Below, one piece after another: positions 48,631 to 61,712 of a stretch of 64,000 nucleotides of DNA. This stretch comes from Epiperipatus broadwayi. Lineage: Eukaryota; Onychophora; Udeonychophora; Euonychophora; Peripatidae. The DNA is taken from the NCBI GenBank assembly GCA_028023455.1, contig JAQFVV010006215.1, positions 6,185,230 to 6,249,229 on the forward strand. The letters run 5' to 3'. Made by a program: the position numbers and the translations under genes. Numbering within the stretch: the stretch's first letter is position 1; the number at the start of each line of letters is the position of its first letter. The notes below the pieces were generated by a model. That model did no database searches, was not told the origin of the DNA, and saw nothing but the letters and a program-made list of their open reading frames with translations.

Positions 48631-51059
48631 TAAATATGTTACAGTGAGTTTATAATTTCAGTGAGTTTATAATCCGGTATGACGTTTAGGCATGTTTCAA
48701 TGTAATTTATCTCATTATGTGATGTGAATATATACATGGTCACCCTATAATATTTATAATGCAAATAAAATAACACTCGCAATAAATTTCATGAAATACA
48801 ATCATTTTTACAAAGTGGTACAATTTAGCGTGATGTACTATGTACTACCAAGTGGTACACGAGCCAAAAAAGGTTGGGAAACACTGGTCTAAACTATATT
48901 TCCCCCCACCTTTCCTTATCTTGTTTTTTTTTTCATTAGTCTTTAATACATTAAAGTGCATAAACTAATTTAATCTGATTAATGTTATATCTGTAATTGA
49001 CTTAATCGAAATTGGTTTTGTTAGATAAAATTTTATATATACATTTCATAATAAAAGATCTTTTTCTTTTTTAAAATTATGTTTTTTTAAATCATAAAAA
49101 TTCTAAGCAATTAGTTCTGATTATTTAAAGGAAATATTTTTTCGTTTTCTTTTTTCTTTTAAACAAAATAAAACTTTTTCTAAAGAAAGGAAAATATAAA
49201 TTTTAGTTATGTTTTTAAAATCAATAATATAAAAGTAATTTTTCCCTTTTTTAAAACTTGGTGAACTTTTATTTTAAAACTGAAATAAATGTAATATTTT
49301 TTTATTATTTTGTTTGTTTTTTAGAACTTACTTTAAAGTAACTTCACTTAGAGACTTACTTCATTACAACTCACTTTTTTTATTTTTATAAATGTTCACT
49401 TTGTCCCCTAATCAGGCTAGGAATAAAATGAGCCTATTCAGACTATTGTCTTTGATAGATTTTATTTGGAATATTAATAACTTTACTTTGAACTTTTTAG
49501 ATATAGATTAAAATTACTATTTTGTAATTATCAATACTCTAATCACATATTTCACAGTAATTTTTAGAATTCTGCATATGATGGCATATGTTTTTTCTTT
49601 CTCAGATATAGTTATATTTGAGATCAAGTTGAGTGCAATTTTGTAATAATGGCCACCAGTACACGATCATTATCAAGCTCCACATTTGGCATCATTTTAA
49701 TGGTATGGAGAAATAGGAGTTAACCAAGGGTGATGGCATTCATCAACCCCAAGGAAACAATATAAATGAAATATAATCAATATGAGGCATGAGAGATCAG
49801 CCCAGGACTAATTATAAGTTTACTAGCATTATAAATAATCATTCATCATGAATGATCAACAAAAATAAATCAACAGTCAATCTTGTGTCTGGATTTGAAA
49901 TAGGTCTATTACAGACCAGGCTAATTATTTAGTTCTTGCCAGCTTGGGGAAAATTATTTAAACATTAATTTAGATGCACAAACTTAAGTGTTATAACAAT
50001 TAAAAAATAATAGAATATTAAAATGTGCTGATCATCAATGCCCTGGACACTTAGTATCATTAATGTACTGGCCAACTATAAACTTAATTTCTAAATAAAT
50101 GATTAAAATGAAATATAGTACATGGACTTTAAGAATATTTATTTTGGTCATCCAACATTAGAAAAGTAATGAAATCATCATCAACTGGATGTACATAAAT
50201 TATAAACATAAACCCCTTTTATATAACAGATCATTGTGCACAAATCCAGCTCAGAGAGCAAAAGGTCTATAACTTACTGTAATCAAGAGATATCAAAAAC
50301 TTTCTGATTGAATAATTTCACTAGAATAATTTTAACAATGAAATATCAATTTATTATTAACAATTAAAATGAAATTAGATCAGTAGAATACAAGTGTACA
50401 TATAAATTAAGCCTTCTGATTTTGATTAATATCAAAAAAATTCACTATTACATAGTAATTTACATATCTGACCGAACAGTTTACTTAAACCATATATCAG
50501 CACATAGATGTAACTCTATAATATAAAATGAACATATTTGAATTGTTACATAGTAATAAAAAATAAGCTATCAAATTTTAATAATACATAATGACTTCAC
50601 ATATATATGTGGGTATTCATGGAAATGTGTGTGCACACTGACATTTATACATATATTTTAATTTGTCAAAACAATCTTATTAAAAAAAATTTTCACAATT
50701 AAGTTCATATTTAAAATATATATAAAATTAACAATTGTGTATATATAAATAAAGTAGTATGAATCAAAGTCATTCATTATTTCTAATTGTAAAAAAAAAA
50801 TTTTAAAAAGAAAATTATCATGAGATTCAATTTGAAAGTTCTTTTCTCTTGATTAATTATAAGCATCTTTAAAAAATACTCCCTCAATTTTTTTTGTTCA
50901 ATATAGAAAGACTTTTGGAGTTTACTTTTTTTTTTCAAAATAAAATCATCTGAATCAATCCTTTGTTTTAGATTTAATTCAAGCAAAAATTATTTACTTT
51001 TAAATTAGAGCTTTAAATTTAAAATACTATGGTTTTCAATGTATATTTTACCTAAGTGA

Positions 51060-52300
51060 AGTCTCACTTAGCTCCAATAGTTACCATTCCTTATATTAAC
51101 TTAACCATTTTTGTACAAAAATCCTTATTTAAAAAAAAAGAAATTAGTTCATTAATGGATATGATGTAAAATAATTGGTAATGTGGTTATATGTGATAAG
51201 TTGATATAATTATATTTGAAAGTAAGTCAGATATTTGTAGTTGTGTTGGAGATATAAGATAGCATTTCTGTCAAAATAAATGTTTGAGTTACTATTTAAA
51301 ATGATAATAGATAATGTAAAATGTGTCATAGGATATCTTTTGTTTTATTTATTTCTAGTTTGTAGCCTAATAACAGCTAATATTATAAATAGGTTAAATA
51401 ATATGAAATTGATTTAAAATCAATCTTTAATTTTTTTTAAATATTCAAATAATAATTTAATCTTTAGTATAAATTAGCCTTAACTTGTTAAAAGTTATTT
51501 TAATATAATATTTCCAAATATTTTTTTTATTTGTAGTCATTAAAAATTATAATTAAATATTGGAAGTCAAGTTAAAGGTCACTCCTTTGTGCGAGTGTTT
51601 GCATGGATGGAGGTGTAAAAAATTGTTTTCTAATTGTTTAAACTATTCTGTTTGAGTTATGTCAACTCATTAAAAAAAAGAAGAAAATGAATAAATAATT
51701 AGCTATAATATTAATTAAAAAAAAAAAAATGAATGAATAAAACAATTTGAATTTTGGGATGTAAATTCTAAAAGTGTATTGGTTAATAAATGAGATATGT
51801 TAATTTTATATCTATTTTTATTTTTATTTTATGTAACATTTTGTTTTGTATTAATATTATAAAAGAAACTAATTATTAAGTTTTAAAATTAAAGTAATTA
51901 TATCACATGATAGATATTTAGATCATTCTGATGTCATTTATTAATCGATCGATTTTCCAGCTGATTTTTTTTAAAAAAAGTTGTGTTTATTGGTTGTTTA
52001 AAAGAAACTGACACTGAAATTTGGGTGTGGAAATAGAAAGAAAATGGATATAAAAGAGAAGTTTTACTTTTTTTTTTGTTGGGTCCTGAATTATTTCTGA
52101 AAATAAGTTTAAAAAAAAAGTATTAATTATTTTTAAAATCTTATTATTTTAAAAAAAAGTATTGTAAATTATATTTAAGTATTTGATATCTCCATGGATG
52201 ACTGCTAAAGAAATAGGTAACTCATTTCTTGTCATCTAACTTCCAATTAACTTTTAAAAACTTTTGTATAAAATGCTAGGAGGAAATTTTACTTATGCTA
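51060..52300. other. AT-rich region, no gene seen
   Basis: Homopolymer-rich and AT-rich. No domain, no convincing exon and no inverted repeat was noticed between the end of block B and the RTE fragment. Confidence 0.55.
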
Positions 52301-52305
52301 TATTC

Positions 52306-53040
52306 AATCATCATCAACCATTATCAGTCCACTGCAGGATGAAGGTCTCTCCAAGTTTAATCCATCTTCTCCAATCTTTAGCTTCTCTTCTCCACAACAC
52401 CCCTGCACATTTTCTTATTTCATCCATCCATCTCACATGTGGTCTCCTTCTGGGTCTTTTACAATCTCTTGGAATCAGTTTAAAATTTCAATTGTCCATC
52501 TATTATCATCTCTTCTAGCAATATGTCCAGCCCAACTCCATTTCAATCTTTTAATTTTTTCAATAAGGTCAGTAACACCTGTTTGTTGTCTTACCCATAC
52601 ATTGCGTTTTCGATCTCTTCTTGTTATGCCCAACATACATCTCTCCATACTCCTTTGAGTGGTCTGAAGTCTCTGTATTGCTCTTCTATTAAGTGTCCAA
52701 GTCTTAGATCCATAAGTAAGAACTGGTAAAACACATTTGTTAAAAACCATCCTTTTCAAACACATAGGCATATTTCTTTTTAGTATCAAGTTATTTCTAC
52801 CAAAAGCACTCCAACCAAGCTTAATTCTATGATTAATTTCCTCCATTATGTTTTCATCTGTATTAATAATCTGACCAAGGTATTTGTAACTGTTAACTTC
52901 TTCTAATTCTTCATAATCAATCTTTATTTTCATATTTTGAGCAAATCGATTAAACATTACTTTAGTCTTTTTAACATTTATCTTTAGTCCTACTTTCATC
53001 TGCTAACTCCTGCAACATTTCAATACTATGTGAATAATAT
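52306..53040 (-). pseudogene. RTE-type LINE, reverse-transcriptase 3' end (5' truncated)
   Basis: The minus strand opens with SIEMLQELADE and, after a frame slip, a 174-aa frame with MKVGLKINVKKTKVM (residues 1-15), NSYKYLGQIINTDE (about 35-49), HRIKLGWSAFGRNNLIL, LKRMVFNKCVLPVLTYGSKT, RSMERCMLGITRRDRKRN and KWSWAGHIARRDDNRWT. These are the post-active-site blocks of RTE/BovB RTs. After a second frameshift near 52475 the tail continues PRDCKRPRRRPHVRWMDEIR, REAKDWRRWIKL and QWTDNG, then TGATGATGA-like 3' repeats ending near 52306. The active site is missing, so it is a dead 5'-truncated copy. Its family type is the same as the endonuclease fragment at 3450-4511, but they are separate insertions. 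Confidence 0.9.
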
Positions 53041-55142
53041 CTTCTATGAAATAAATTTAAAATATATGCTGTTATTATATTTATTGATAACTTACTATTA
53101 TTGCACAGAACTATATAGTCGACATTTATTCAGATATTCATTAAATAAAATAAAACTTAGAGGAAAAATTTAAAATGTGTAGAGACTTAGCTATATATTT
53201 TAAAAGACTAAATGGGTTTGTAGTAATTTCACCTGATGCTAATTCAAACCTTCCACGTTATATTAAATTTACCTGCTTCTAAACTAATAGAATGTTTGTA
53301 CTGCACCTATTAAGGAAGACTTTAAAAAATGCATGTAGTATGTTAATAATAGTCTAAAATGTTTACTTAGCTGGAGCTGTTCTTTTAATGTGTAATTGAA
53401 GAATATAGTTCGAGAGTTAAAAAGTGTGAAAAAATATTTATGCTTCATCTGTACTTAAAGTTGGTTAAATTTATTCTAAATCATTAGGTATGCCAAATTC
53501 TCTATTGACAAATTACTTGCACTCTTGGTATTTTATGCGAGTAAATTTTTAAAAAAAATGCTTAAAAATGTGTTCTTTTTAAAAAAGAAATGGATAAAAA
53601 TGAAGCTATATTATTATTTAAGTAAAGCCGGGATCCCATAATGATATTATCAGCTGAATAATTTGTTACTTGCCATTTTTTTTTGTTGTCAGCTTATTAT
53701 TATGTTTAATTATATATTGCTTATTTAAATTATAAAACCTTGAAATGAAGAACTGCATTAATTTCAAGGAGCTATTATATATATTTCTTTCAGAAATCTT
53801 TGCCATATTTAAGTTAAATATTTTGACCAGAAACTTTGCGCAGAATACCGGATCATCAGAATAATAATATTCAATAAATAGTATACATGTGGTTAATGGA
53901 TAGCCAGTGCAGAGAAAGCTGAAATTATGAACTAAAGTTTATTGTATTTTTATTTTTGTTTGTTTTATTAGTTTAAAAAAAAAAAGAACAGGAAAATATT
54001 TTATGCTATATTTTCTTTATAAATGTGTGTAATACTGTTTGGTATAAATATGTCAGGTAATTTAATTCATATAATTTTAGTCATAATGGGTTTATTAGAA
54101 TGTGTAGACATCCTACCATTTTTAGGTAATATTATTATTATTACATTTGATAAGCATTTAATAAGTTAACATATATTTTAGTCATTCTTATCCCATGGAG
54201 ATTATCATATCTCACTGTTAGCTAATTTAAATGTATGGTACTTCACTCAGTTATATGTAAAACAGCCCAAGAGGTTATCAGAGGGTTTTCCATTCATTTT
54301 TTTTTATATAAATGCTACATTAATAATAATCATTAATATTTTTTTATATGCACGTAAGAATTAATTTTCTCACACTTGATTCACAGTCTTTTGAATGTCC
54401 ACTAACCATTATAGTTTAATATTTAATATTTTGTTATGTGTGCATTGTACTTTTGCCTAGAATTTTATATGTGTTTAATATTCTTATGTAGTTATTTTAA
54501 TAGTCGTTTGACATAATTTGCATTGTTGTTCTGACATTGATTAATATGCATTGTAATTTAAAATTCTTAAAGATGATTTTAGTAAGTTAAAGTGATGTTA
54601 CTATCTTGTTGTTAGTTTAGTATTTGTTGGCCTCAGAGAGCTTTGGCCTTATTGATTATTACTTTTCAATGAGGTGATAGTGTTCATTCCCAGTGGTGAT
54701 TATTATATATTAGGTATTTGTATTTTTAGTAAGTGTAATCACATATTTTGAAGGTGTTTGGATCCCTGGAGAGGATCATATATTTCCTGGTGTGTGTTTC
54801 CTGTTTCTGTTGTACTGTGACAAGGTCCAGGCATCCTCTTTTCTATCTCATGGATAGGGATTTTGGAAGCCACCACAGTTTTATGAAGTGTTTAGCTCTG
54901 TGGAATATATATATGTATTTTTGGCCTATCACTCATGATGTATTAATGCTATCTTCCACCACAGTAAGTGAGGTTGTGTGTGCTTTAGATATGTTATGAC
55001 AAGAGATGTTTGTTTGAGAAACTCTGTTTCTTCAGGTTGTATTTAGCTATTCTTAATACTTAAAGGTATATCTATGTCTGAATTGTGTTGTTATAATTAT
55101 CATCTACAAACCAACCAACAGTAATTTATATTTATTTTAAGT
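53041..55142. other. AT-rich region, one GC-richer open stretch
   Basis: No recognisable genes. The GC-richer part 54740-55010 has an open plus-strand frame (MKVFGSLERIIYFLVCVSCF and on to 54999) without a known domain. It could be decayed repeat or untranslated sequence. Confidence 0.45.
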
Positions 55143-55150
55143 ATGTAGAT

Positions 55151-55681
55151 CAGTGGTCTTCAACCTTTTCACACCTGCAAACCGGTAAAAATAAGGATAA
55201 GGTTCCACGGACCAGCAAAAATAAGGATAAGGTTTCGCAGACCAGCAGAAGTCTATAGATAAATTTTCTTAAAGATGAACATAATTGTTATAAGTGATCA
55301 AAACAACAATGTTAAATATATAAGATAAAGTTTTATATATATATGGAGTTTGTATAATAAAAAACTTTTTTTTTTTAATTTTGAATTTTTTTAGAAAATA
55401 AAAAATTTAATTCTACCCCTCTCCCCATAAACATCTGTGATAACTAGAAAAACAAATTAATTTATGTATGATTGATTTTTTTTTTTTTCGTTCTGTTTTC
55501 TTTTTTTTTTTAATTGGGTAAAAATGAGATGAAAAAATAAATAAAAATTGGTTATATTAATTAAAAGTTTAAACTCTTATTATTTTGTTATTACAAACTT
55601 TCCTGCTAGTCTAGTGCGTGGACCGGTAGAAAAGTTCCATGGCCCGGTACCAGGCCGTGGACCAACAATTGAAGACCACTG
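55151..55681. mobile_element. 531-bp hAT MITE
   Basis: Ends CAGTGGTCTTCAA and its complement TTGAAGACCACTG. Flanking 8-mers ATGTAGAT (55143-55150) and ATTTAGAT (55682-55689) agree at 7 of 8 positions. GC-rich subterminal parts carry GGACCGGTA and CCGTGGACC motifs, with an internal near-duplicate (AAAAATAAGGATAAGGTT twice near 55188 and 55218). The AT-rich middle is non-coding. A non-autonomous hAT, of a different end type from the one at 47263. Confidence 0.85.
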
Positions 55682-55689
55682 ATTTAGAT

Positions 55690-57384
55690 TATGTATATGG
55701 TTATAAGTTGCAATTCACACACACTAAATAATTAGTATGTTCATCCAGAGTTTTCACTGAGGGAAATGTAAGTCCTTTAATTTTCAATTTTAAAACAATT
55801 GGTGTAATAATTTTATGTGGACAATAATTTCTTAAAGTGTGTATATAAATGACCTCTGATGAGTGACCCATGCATCTAATTTAATTTAAATTTTAATTTA
55901 CATTCACTTAAAATACTTTACTAGCTATAGTCCTAAATAATGGAAATGTAACTAATTATAATTTTAAAATTTATGCTGTATATGCTAGTCTTGGCACAGT
56001 TTTTGCTTAGCTTATTGTATTAAATATGAACAGATTAGATCTTACCACAGTATTATAAAATGTATCAGTTAAAATAAAGTTATGTTTGTTAAGTTTATGC
56101 TACAATAATTAAAATAAAGAGATTTTGGAATCCTTAATATTTTAAGGAGTTTATTTGGATAGATTCAAATATTAAATTAGACTTTGTTCACTCTTGTAAT
56201 TATTTTATTATTATTAAAATAAAAAGTTGGAAGAGAGTCAATGAAGTATAATCAGTTATTTTATTTGATTAAAATTTTTACAATTTAGTGTTAAGTCAAA
56301 GAAATATTGTTAGACAAAATATTTAAAAGATAACAGCACTATCTTCACAATGTTTCCCTTAATTTTGTAAATATTTATTATGTTATATTATTAATAAATC
56401 AAATTTGCTATTATTTAAAAGTTCAGTTTCTGTTTTTTTTTTTTTTATATGCTACTTGAGTTCCAAAAGTTCACAAAGTATACAGAGTATTTTATACTGG
56501 GTTAAATTATATAAAGCCATTGTGATTCTCAGATTGAATCACATTAACAGATAATCATATATTCACAGATACTTAATATAATGTTTATTTTAAAATTGAT
56601 TTTAAATTGTTATTATTATTATCTTCTCAGACTGAAGATTATACAGTATAAAATGAAGACTATTAGTGATTCAAAAGATTATTTACTATGTTTAAAACTG
56701 CATATTATCTTGAATATTTTTAAAATTGAAATCCATCTGCATTTAATTTCATAAGTAAGGTTGTCTGTGAATAGGTGGAAAGGCATAAAAAGCACACTTG
56801 TCCTTTTCCCAGCTCAAGTGATGTCCTGAATAATAGGACATAATTAGTTTAAATTTAGATTAATTAATCAAATCTTTAAATTAATATTTTTTTTTAAATT
56901 TATGCTATGATTTAATGAAAGATAGTTATCTTATCTTGGGGAGACAGTCATTTTAAGTGTAGTGCTTGCATCCTATGGATGGCCAAGATATCACTCACTT
57001 GTTTATTCATCCAAGCAATCATTTATTAGGCAACTTTAACTTTTATCTTTCACAAGAGTTTAGTTAAAACCTCAGAGATTGTTTACTCTTGTTATCATTG
57101 TTAATATGGTTTAATGAGATAGTCCTTCAACAAAGTGCCATTTGTTTTATTCAGAGTATATGATCTGATAGGAGGCTGACTCTAATAACTATTAATGATT
57201 TAAAATGTACTTTATATTATTTATGTTAAATTATTGAACATGCCACAATAATTATTTGCATTGGTGTTAGATTTTATTTCCATCTGATTGTATATCTCTG
57301 TATCATCATTCATCCTTGATTTTATTGTAACCCCACTGAGTTAAGTCATTAAGAGTCTCTAATATAGTAAGAAATAGAAATTGT
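55690..57384. other. AT-rich region, no gene seen
   Basis: No domain or convincing exon found. An acceptor-like TTATCTTCTCAG near 56620 opens a frame that hits a stop exactly at a GTAAGG site, so it was not accepted. Confidence 0.5.
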
Positions 57385-57605
57385 ACAGGACATTTCATCT
57401 TCCATTTTCCATCTCTTTATTTCATCTTCCATTTCTCATATCCGTCTTTTGTATCATTTCCATCTCTTCATCTTCTCATCTTCCATTCTCATCTCATCTT
57501 CATTCTCTTCATTTTCTCTTTTCATCATTATCACCATCATCCTTCATCTTTCAATTTTCTCCTTTTTCCTTTTTACATCATCTTCATCATCATTCATCAT
57601 GACCC
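57385..57605. repeat. TCATCTTCC-type pyrimidine-rich microsatellite
   Basis: About 220 bases of imperfect TCATCTTCCATTT, TCATCTTC and TCATCATCA repeats with a strong strand bias (T/C on plus). Two overlapping open frames here are only low-complexity translations. It lies ~30 bp before the start of block C, so it may mark the boundary of the duplication. Confidence 0.8.
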
Positions 57606-57632
57606 CCTCATCATCCCCAATTAAGGTTACAA

Positions 57633-60600
57633 TATGATGTAGTACCTTTATCTGTCCCTCTGCGTGTTGATAAAACTATGTATAAACTAATTTTTCAGCA
57701 AGCTGATGGACTCTCTGGGTAAGCTCATCCCTTATAAATAGATTGGCTTATGTTATCTTCAGAAAATGTATAATCTGGTAACTGTTGGCCTGCCGTGAAT
57801 TCCCTTCAGTCTCTATGTTGTTTAATACACACCTATATACTAGCTATGTACCTAATAAAAGCTGAACCTTGCTTACATGTGAATCCAAACTATCGTAGTG
57901 AATTAGTAGCAGCAGCTAGACTATCACTATCTCTTGCCTTTAGTTATCACTTTATAGTCATGCTGTTATAATCTATAAAACTAAAAACTCTAATCTTTTT
58001 TTAAGCTTTTTATACTTGGGGATGGGGGATTTCAAAAAACAATTAAAAGGAAAGTTTTTTAATCTTGATTGAAAAAAGTTAATGATTCTTCAATTCAACT
58101 TAATCCTTTCAAAAACAACTTAGTAGAATTTTTATCAAAACTATGTTATACAAAGCTTTAATTAAAAAAATTTGCTTTAAAATAGATAGTAGAATTTTAT
58201 AATTTACCAGTATATCTATTATAACATTAGTTTTAACTTCAAAATCAGAATTAATAAAATATTAATTAGATCTTTTAGGTGTTTATAATACTTTTTTTTT
58301 TAAATTAAAAATTATTTAATCCTTTACTGTTATTCCAGTGTAATGTAGAAAATATCTATAAAAAATTGTGTTTATTTCTACTTTTCCTTTTAATCTTATA
58401 CATTTTTGTGCACATACATTACTATATTTTTGTATGCCATGAGACACATAACCATCTCAGTAATAAGTATCTGCTTGCTAATGTAGTTTTCAGGTGGACA
58501 ATTCCACCAATAGTTTAAAAAAGATGCTGCAGAATTTATGAAAAATCTCATAAAAAGTTACAATTTCTGTTCTAATAAAAGCATGGATTATTACATTATA
58601 TTCAATAGTCCTAATCTTATTATATAAAGCAATTTTTGAAGACTGATCTAAAGTCTTTATAAGAATAAGTCAAAATCTGAAGGCCACATACAAATGGTAA
58701 AAAATGCAAACAGTTTTCATGATTTAAAAGCTGTTATATTGAAAATAATTGTAGCAAACTATTGTCATAGAAATTGATTTGAATTCTGCCATTGATCTAA
58801 ATAATAGTTTATATGTTGTAACAATTTTATACTCTCGTATTGGGAGACATATATAACTATTATATAGAGAAGAGTGGGAATATAATTTATTTTAACTCAT
58901 ACATTGTAAATTATACTAATGGTCAGACTGGACCCTAATTATATAAATCTAATAGCCCATGGCCACATTTAAAGACTTAAAACCACTGTTAATTAGCTAA
59001 AGGGAAATCTTCTATGAACATAGAATTATACTATATTTAAACCAGGGCACCACTCAAATATTGGGAAATCATAGGAGTTTAAGTAATCTTCAGCATTACT
59101 AAGCTTATGCCATGACTAGCTTGGTTGAGTATGAAATTGTATCTCACTGGTTATCATAATTTGACTTATATTTTAAACTACTACATGAACAATCATCTTA
59201 CAGTAAATAGTTTGCTAATTTTCAAATGGTGAGAATCTATGAGAAAAAATAATGTATACTAACAAAAAACAATGTTTATTACATGCTGATAAACTTTTAA
59301 CTAATTAATTTCATGCAAACATATCATGTATTCTGATTAACTTATTGTTATACAAATAATGATTAACAACAAACTTAATACTATTAAATGTTGATATGTA
59401 TAAAAAAAATTAAAATAAGTAATTATGATGCTTACTGCCTTTAGGTCATCACCTCAAGATTTTCAAGTTTTTGGCTGAAGATCCATTTCATTAAGCTTAG
59501 TGTTTAGCAGTCTTATTTTGGTTTACTTTATGAGTTTGTATTACAGAACCCATCTGGTAGATTTCTTTTTTTAGAGACATTAATATTCTACAAACTTCTT
59601 TGACTTGCTTTGTGCTGTAGAAATAGATTTTGGCTATGTCTTCACTTATCTACAGGTGCACATACTCCATGAATGAAAGCTTCCAGTTGATATATACTTT
59701 GTGCAGGCATACTACGTAGTGTAGGGCAAACACAACTCAGAAAATGGCAATTCCATCATATTTTAGGCATGGATGGAGGCTCTCTGGATAGTAGAGTTAG
59801 AAATAACATGGTGTCCAGTCAAATAGGGACATACCTGGGCATTTAGCAAGATACCATCATTAAAACTATAACTATGAATTTTATTCATCACCCATGATCT
59901 TCTGGGTCAATATCTTGAAGCCTGACACAGACTTTAAGCCTGATGAAGAAAGAATGATAAAAGGCACCCAATGAAGGAATCTAGAGAGTAATAACAAAAT
60001 TTTTAATGACTTTTTAAACTCAACCTGTCCATTGTCTAAGCTGTATTTTCCCTTGCTTTTTCTTGTTGTTTTTTTTAAAATTTCATTAGTGTAATTAATT
60101 AACATTCATAATCTAACTTAATCTGATTAATGTCATATCTGTACGTGACTTAATCCGATTAGGGTTTGTTAGATAACAACTTTTTTTTATATATTCCATA
60201 ATGAAACAAATATTTTTCTTTTTTAAAATCATGTTTTTTAAACCATATAAAAATATAAGCAATTAGTTCTGATTACTTAAAGAAAATATTTTCACTTGTT
60301 TTTTTTATTTTTTAAACAAAATAAAACTTTTCCTAAAGAATGGAAAATATAATAGATTTTTAGTTGTCTTTTTAAAATCAAAAATATAAAAGTAATTTCC
60401 CCCTTTTTTTAAACATAACTTGAGAATACTCAGTCAAACCTTGTTAGCTGAGAGGTCATTGCAGCCACCTTGCAAGCAAGTAGTTGGTTGCAGATGGCTG
60501 TGAGTTCGCGTCTCAGCTGATGCTATGACATATGAAAAAAAACAACTTGAGAATACTCACTCAATCCCCAGAAGGCATATATAGAACAAGTTAAAAAATT

Positions 60601-61045
60601 CAAAGACCATGATAAAATCATGGCCACCTCGCAGTTATTTGATGAAACATAGAATAAGGTTCTTTTCTGCTGAAATCCTGCAAAGGCTCACCATACCATA
60701 AGCATCGTGCAGTTTCAAACAGTTATAGAGATCTACAGTCTCATATAAATCAATGAACAATTCAATTTGTCTAAATAATATATAATAATCAATGTAACAA
60801 GCTTTATCTAGTTTATTAAATATTAATTGATAAAAAAAAAAACTTGTTGAACTTTTATTTTAAAACTGTTAATTAAATAAATGTAATATTTTTTATTATT
60901 ATTTGGGTTGTTTTTAAAAACTTATTTTAAAGTAACTGCATTTAGAGATTTTCTTTCTTTAATTACTTTATTGCAACTTGCTTTTTTTAAGTGGTTACAT
61001 TATCCCTCAATCAGGCTAGGAATAAAATAAGTTAATTCAGAATTC
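57633..61045 (+). repeat. large diverged repeat block, copy C (3' truncated)
   Basis: Matches B from its first bases (GATG-AGTACCTTTATCTG) and both A and B from 58480, ending just after GGCTAGGAATAAAATAAGTTAATTCAGA. There A and B continue but C changes to unrelated sequence leading into a plus-strand exon. C lacks the private insertions of A and B but has a ~430-bp insertion (about 60412-60840) that contains a SINE. No protein-coding gene recognised. Confidence 0.85.
60438..60543 (+). mobile_element. tRNA-derived SINE, copy 2
   Basis: B box GAGTTCGCGTCTC (60502-60514), A-box-like GCTGAGAGGTCA and the family-specific 3' end GATGCTATGACA plus an A-rich tail. It is flanked by a 21-bp duplication, AACTTGAGAATACTCA(G/C)TCAA (60417-60437 and 60544-60564, one mismatch). 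It inserted into an extra segment found only in block C. Confidence 0.85.
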
Positions 61046-61165
61046 CCTATATATACAATTAAGCCCCAGGTATATGAAGAACGCCTATATTTCAAATATT
61101 ACTATTGACATTGATACATATTATTTTGCATATTTGTTCTATTTTATTTTTTTGCACATAACCAG

Positions 61166-61320
61166 GCAATAAGCTACTGATACAGGTAGGAAATGCACCG
61201 ATTTTTAAATCACTTTATGATACTAAAGTAAACTGGTTAAATGCCAAACCATATTTAATGTCTCACGGATGTCGCCACTGTATCGTGAGACAAATTATGC
61301 AAGATATGTTTGCTAATCAG
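61166..61320 (+). CDS. penultimate exon of an unrecognised gene
   Basis: A pyrimidine-rich acceptor (TTTTTTTGCACATAACCAG) precedes two bases finishing a codon and 51 open codons, beginning NKLLIQVGNAPIFKSLYD, through VNWLNAKPYLM to a cysteine/histidine cluster (H33, C35, H37, C38 in SHGCRHC) and QIMQDMFANQ. The donor is CAG/GTACTT. GC content and codon use look coding compared with the flanks. A phase-0 exon follows at 61888. The family was not recognised. The C-x2-C with nearby histidines could bind metal, but that is speculation. Earlier exons were not found; they may lie beyond the repeat blocks. Confidence 0.5.
61259..61291 (+). other. hairpin within the exon
   Basis: GTCTCACG at ~61259 pairs with CGTGAGAC at ~61284-61291 across a 16-base loop. 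It is inside the open frame, so it may be coincidental. Confidence 0.4.
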
Positions 61321-61712
61321 GTACTTTTAGTTTGGATTGCTTTTTCGAATGTTGGGAAAAGTCTACTGATCATCCTTTTTTAAATTACCATTATTAATTA
61401 TTTACCATTTCTCTGGGAATTTCTATTACTTACTCTGAGGGAGTCTAGGATGGGGGTTTGAGCCAAACCCATGCCTGCAGTTTAGCATCTCCTTCAGAAA
61501 AAAGGCTTAATCATACAATTATTTCAATTTATAATTTAGTTTATCTCCTAAAATGATTATGTTCTAAACCATCTATTCATCACCACTAATTATTATTATT
61601 ATTTTTCATCATTTTTATATTAGTTTTATTATTATTTATGGGTTTTGATATTTATAATTAAAGTAGAACATATGATTTTTTTAAAATAATCAATAATATA
61701 CAATTTTTTTTT

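Larger units (their letters stand above)
47263..48886 (+). mobile_element. 1.62 kb hAT transposon with 8-bp duplication GTCTAAAC
   Basis: The ends CAGTGTTTCCCAA and its reverse complement (48874-48886) are flanked by exact GTCTAAAC (47255-47262 and 48887-48894). Blocks A and C keep the empty site TTGTCTAAGCTG. Subterminal GTGGTAC motifs repeat at both ends. It contains a decayed transposase C-terminus (47598-48062) and a nested LINE-like fragment. An 8-bp duplication with CAG-type ends is diagnostic of hAT. Confidence 0.9.
43949..51060 (+). repeat. large diverged repeat block, copy B
   Basis: Begins within a few dozen bases of the end of A, so A and B are in tandem. Its first ~800 bp (GATGCAGTACCTTTATCT onward) match the start of C but not A; from 44759 on it matches A, and to ~49440 it matches C. 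Private insertions are a pogo-like element (45478-46432) and a hAT (47263-48886). The shared non-coding sequence includes GTAGCAGCAGCTGGACTTG near 44175 and the minus-strand frame 47018-47275, which ends where the hAT inserted and is not conserved. It ends near TTACTTTTAAATTAG, as A does. Confidence 0.85.

Noticed and set aside
54748-54999. 83-aa open frame as a membrane protein gene
   Set aside because: A hydrophobic stretch but no splice context, family match or conserved copy; GC-richer repeat or untranslated sequence is as likely.
57381-57637. Two overlapping Ser/His/Phe-rich open frames
   Set aside because: Translations of a TCATCTTCC microsatellite.
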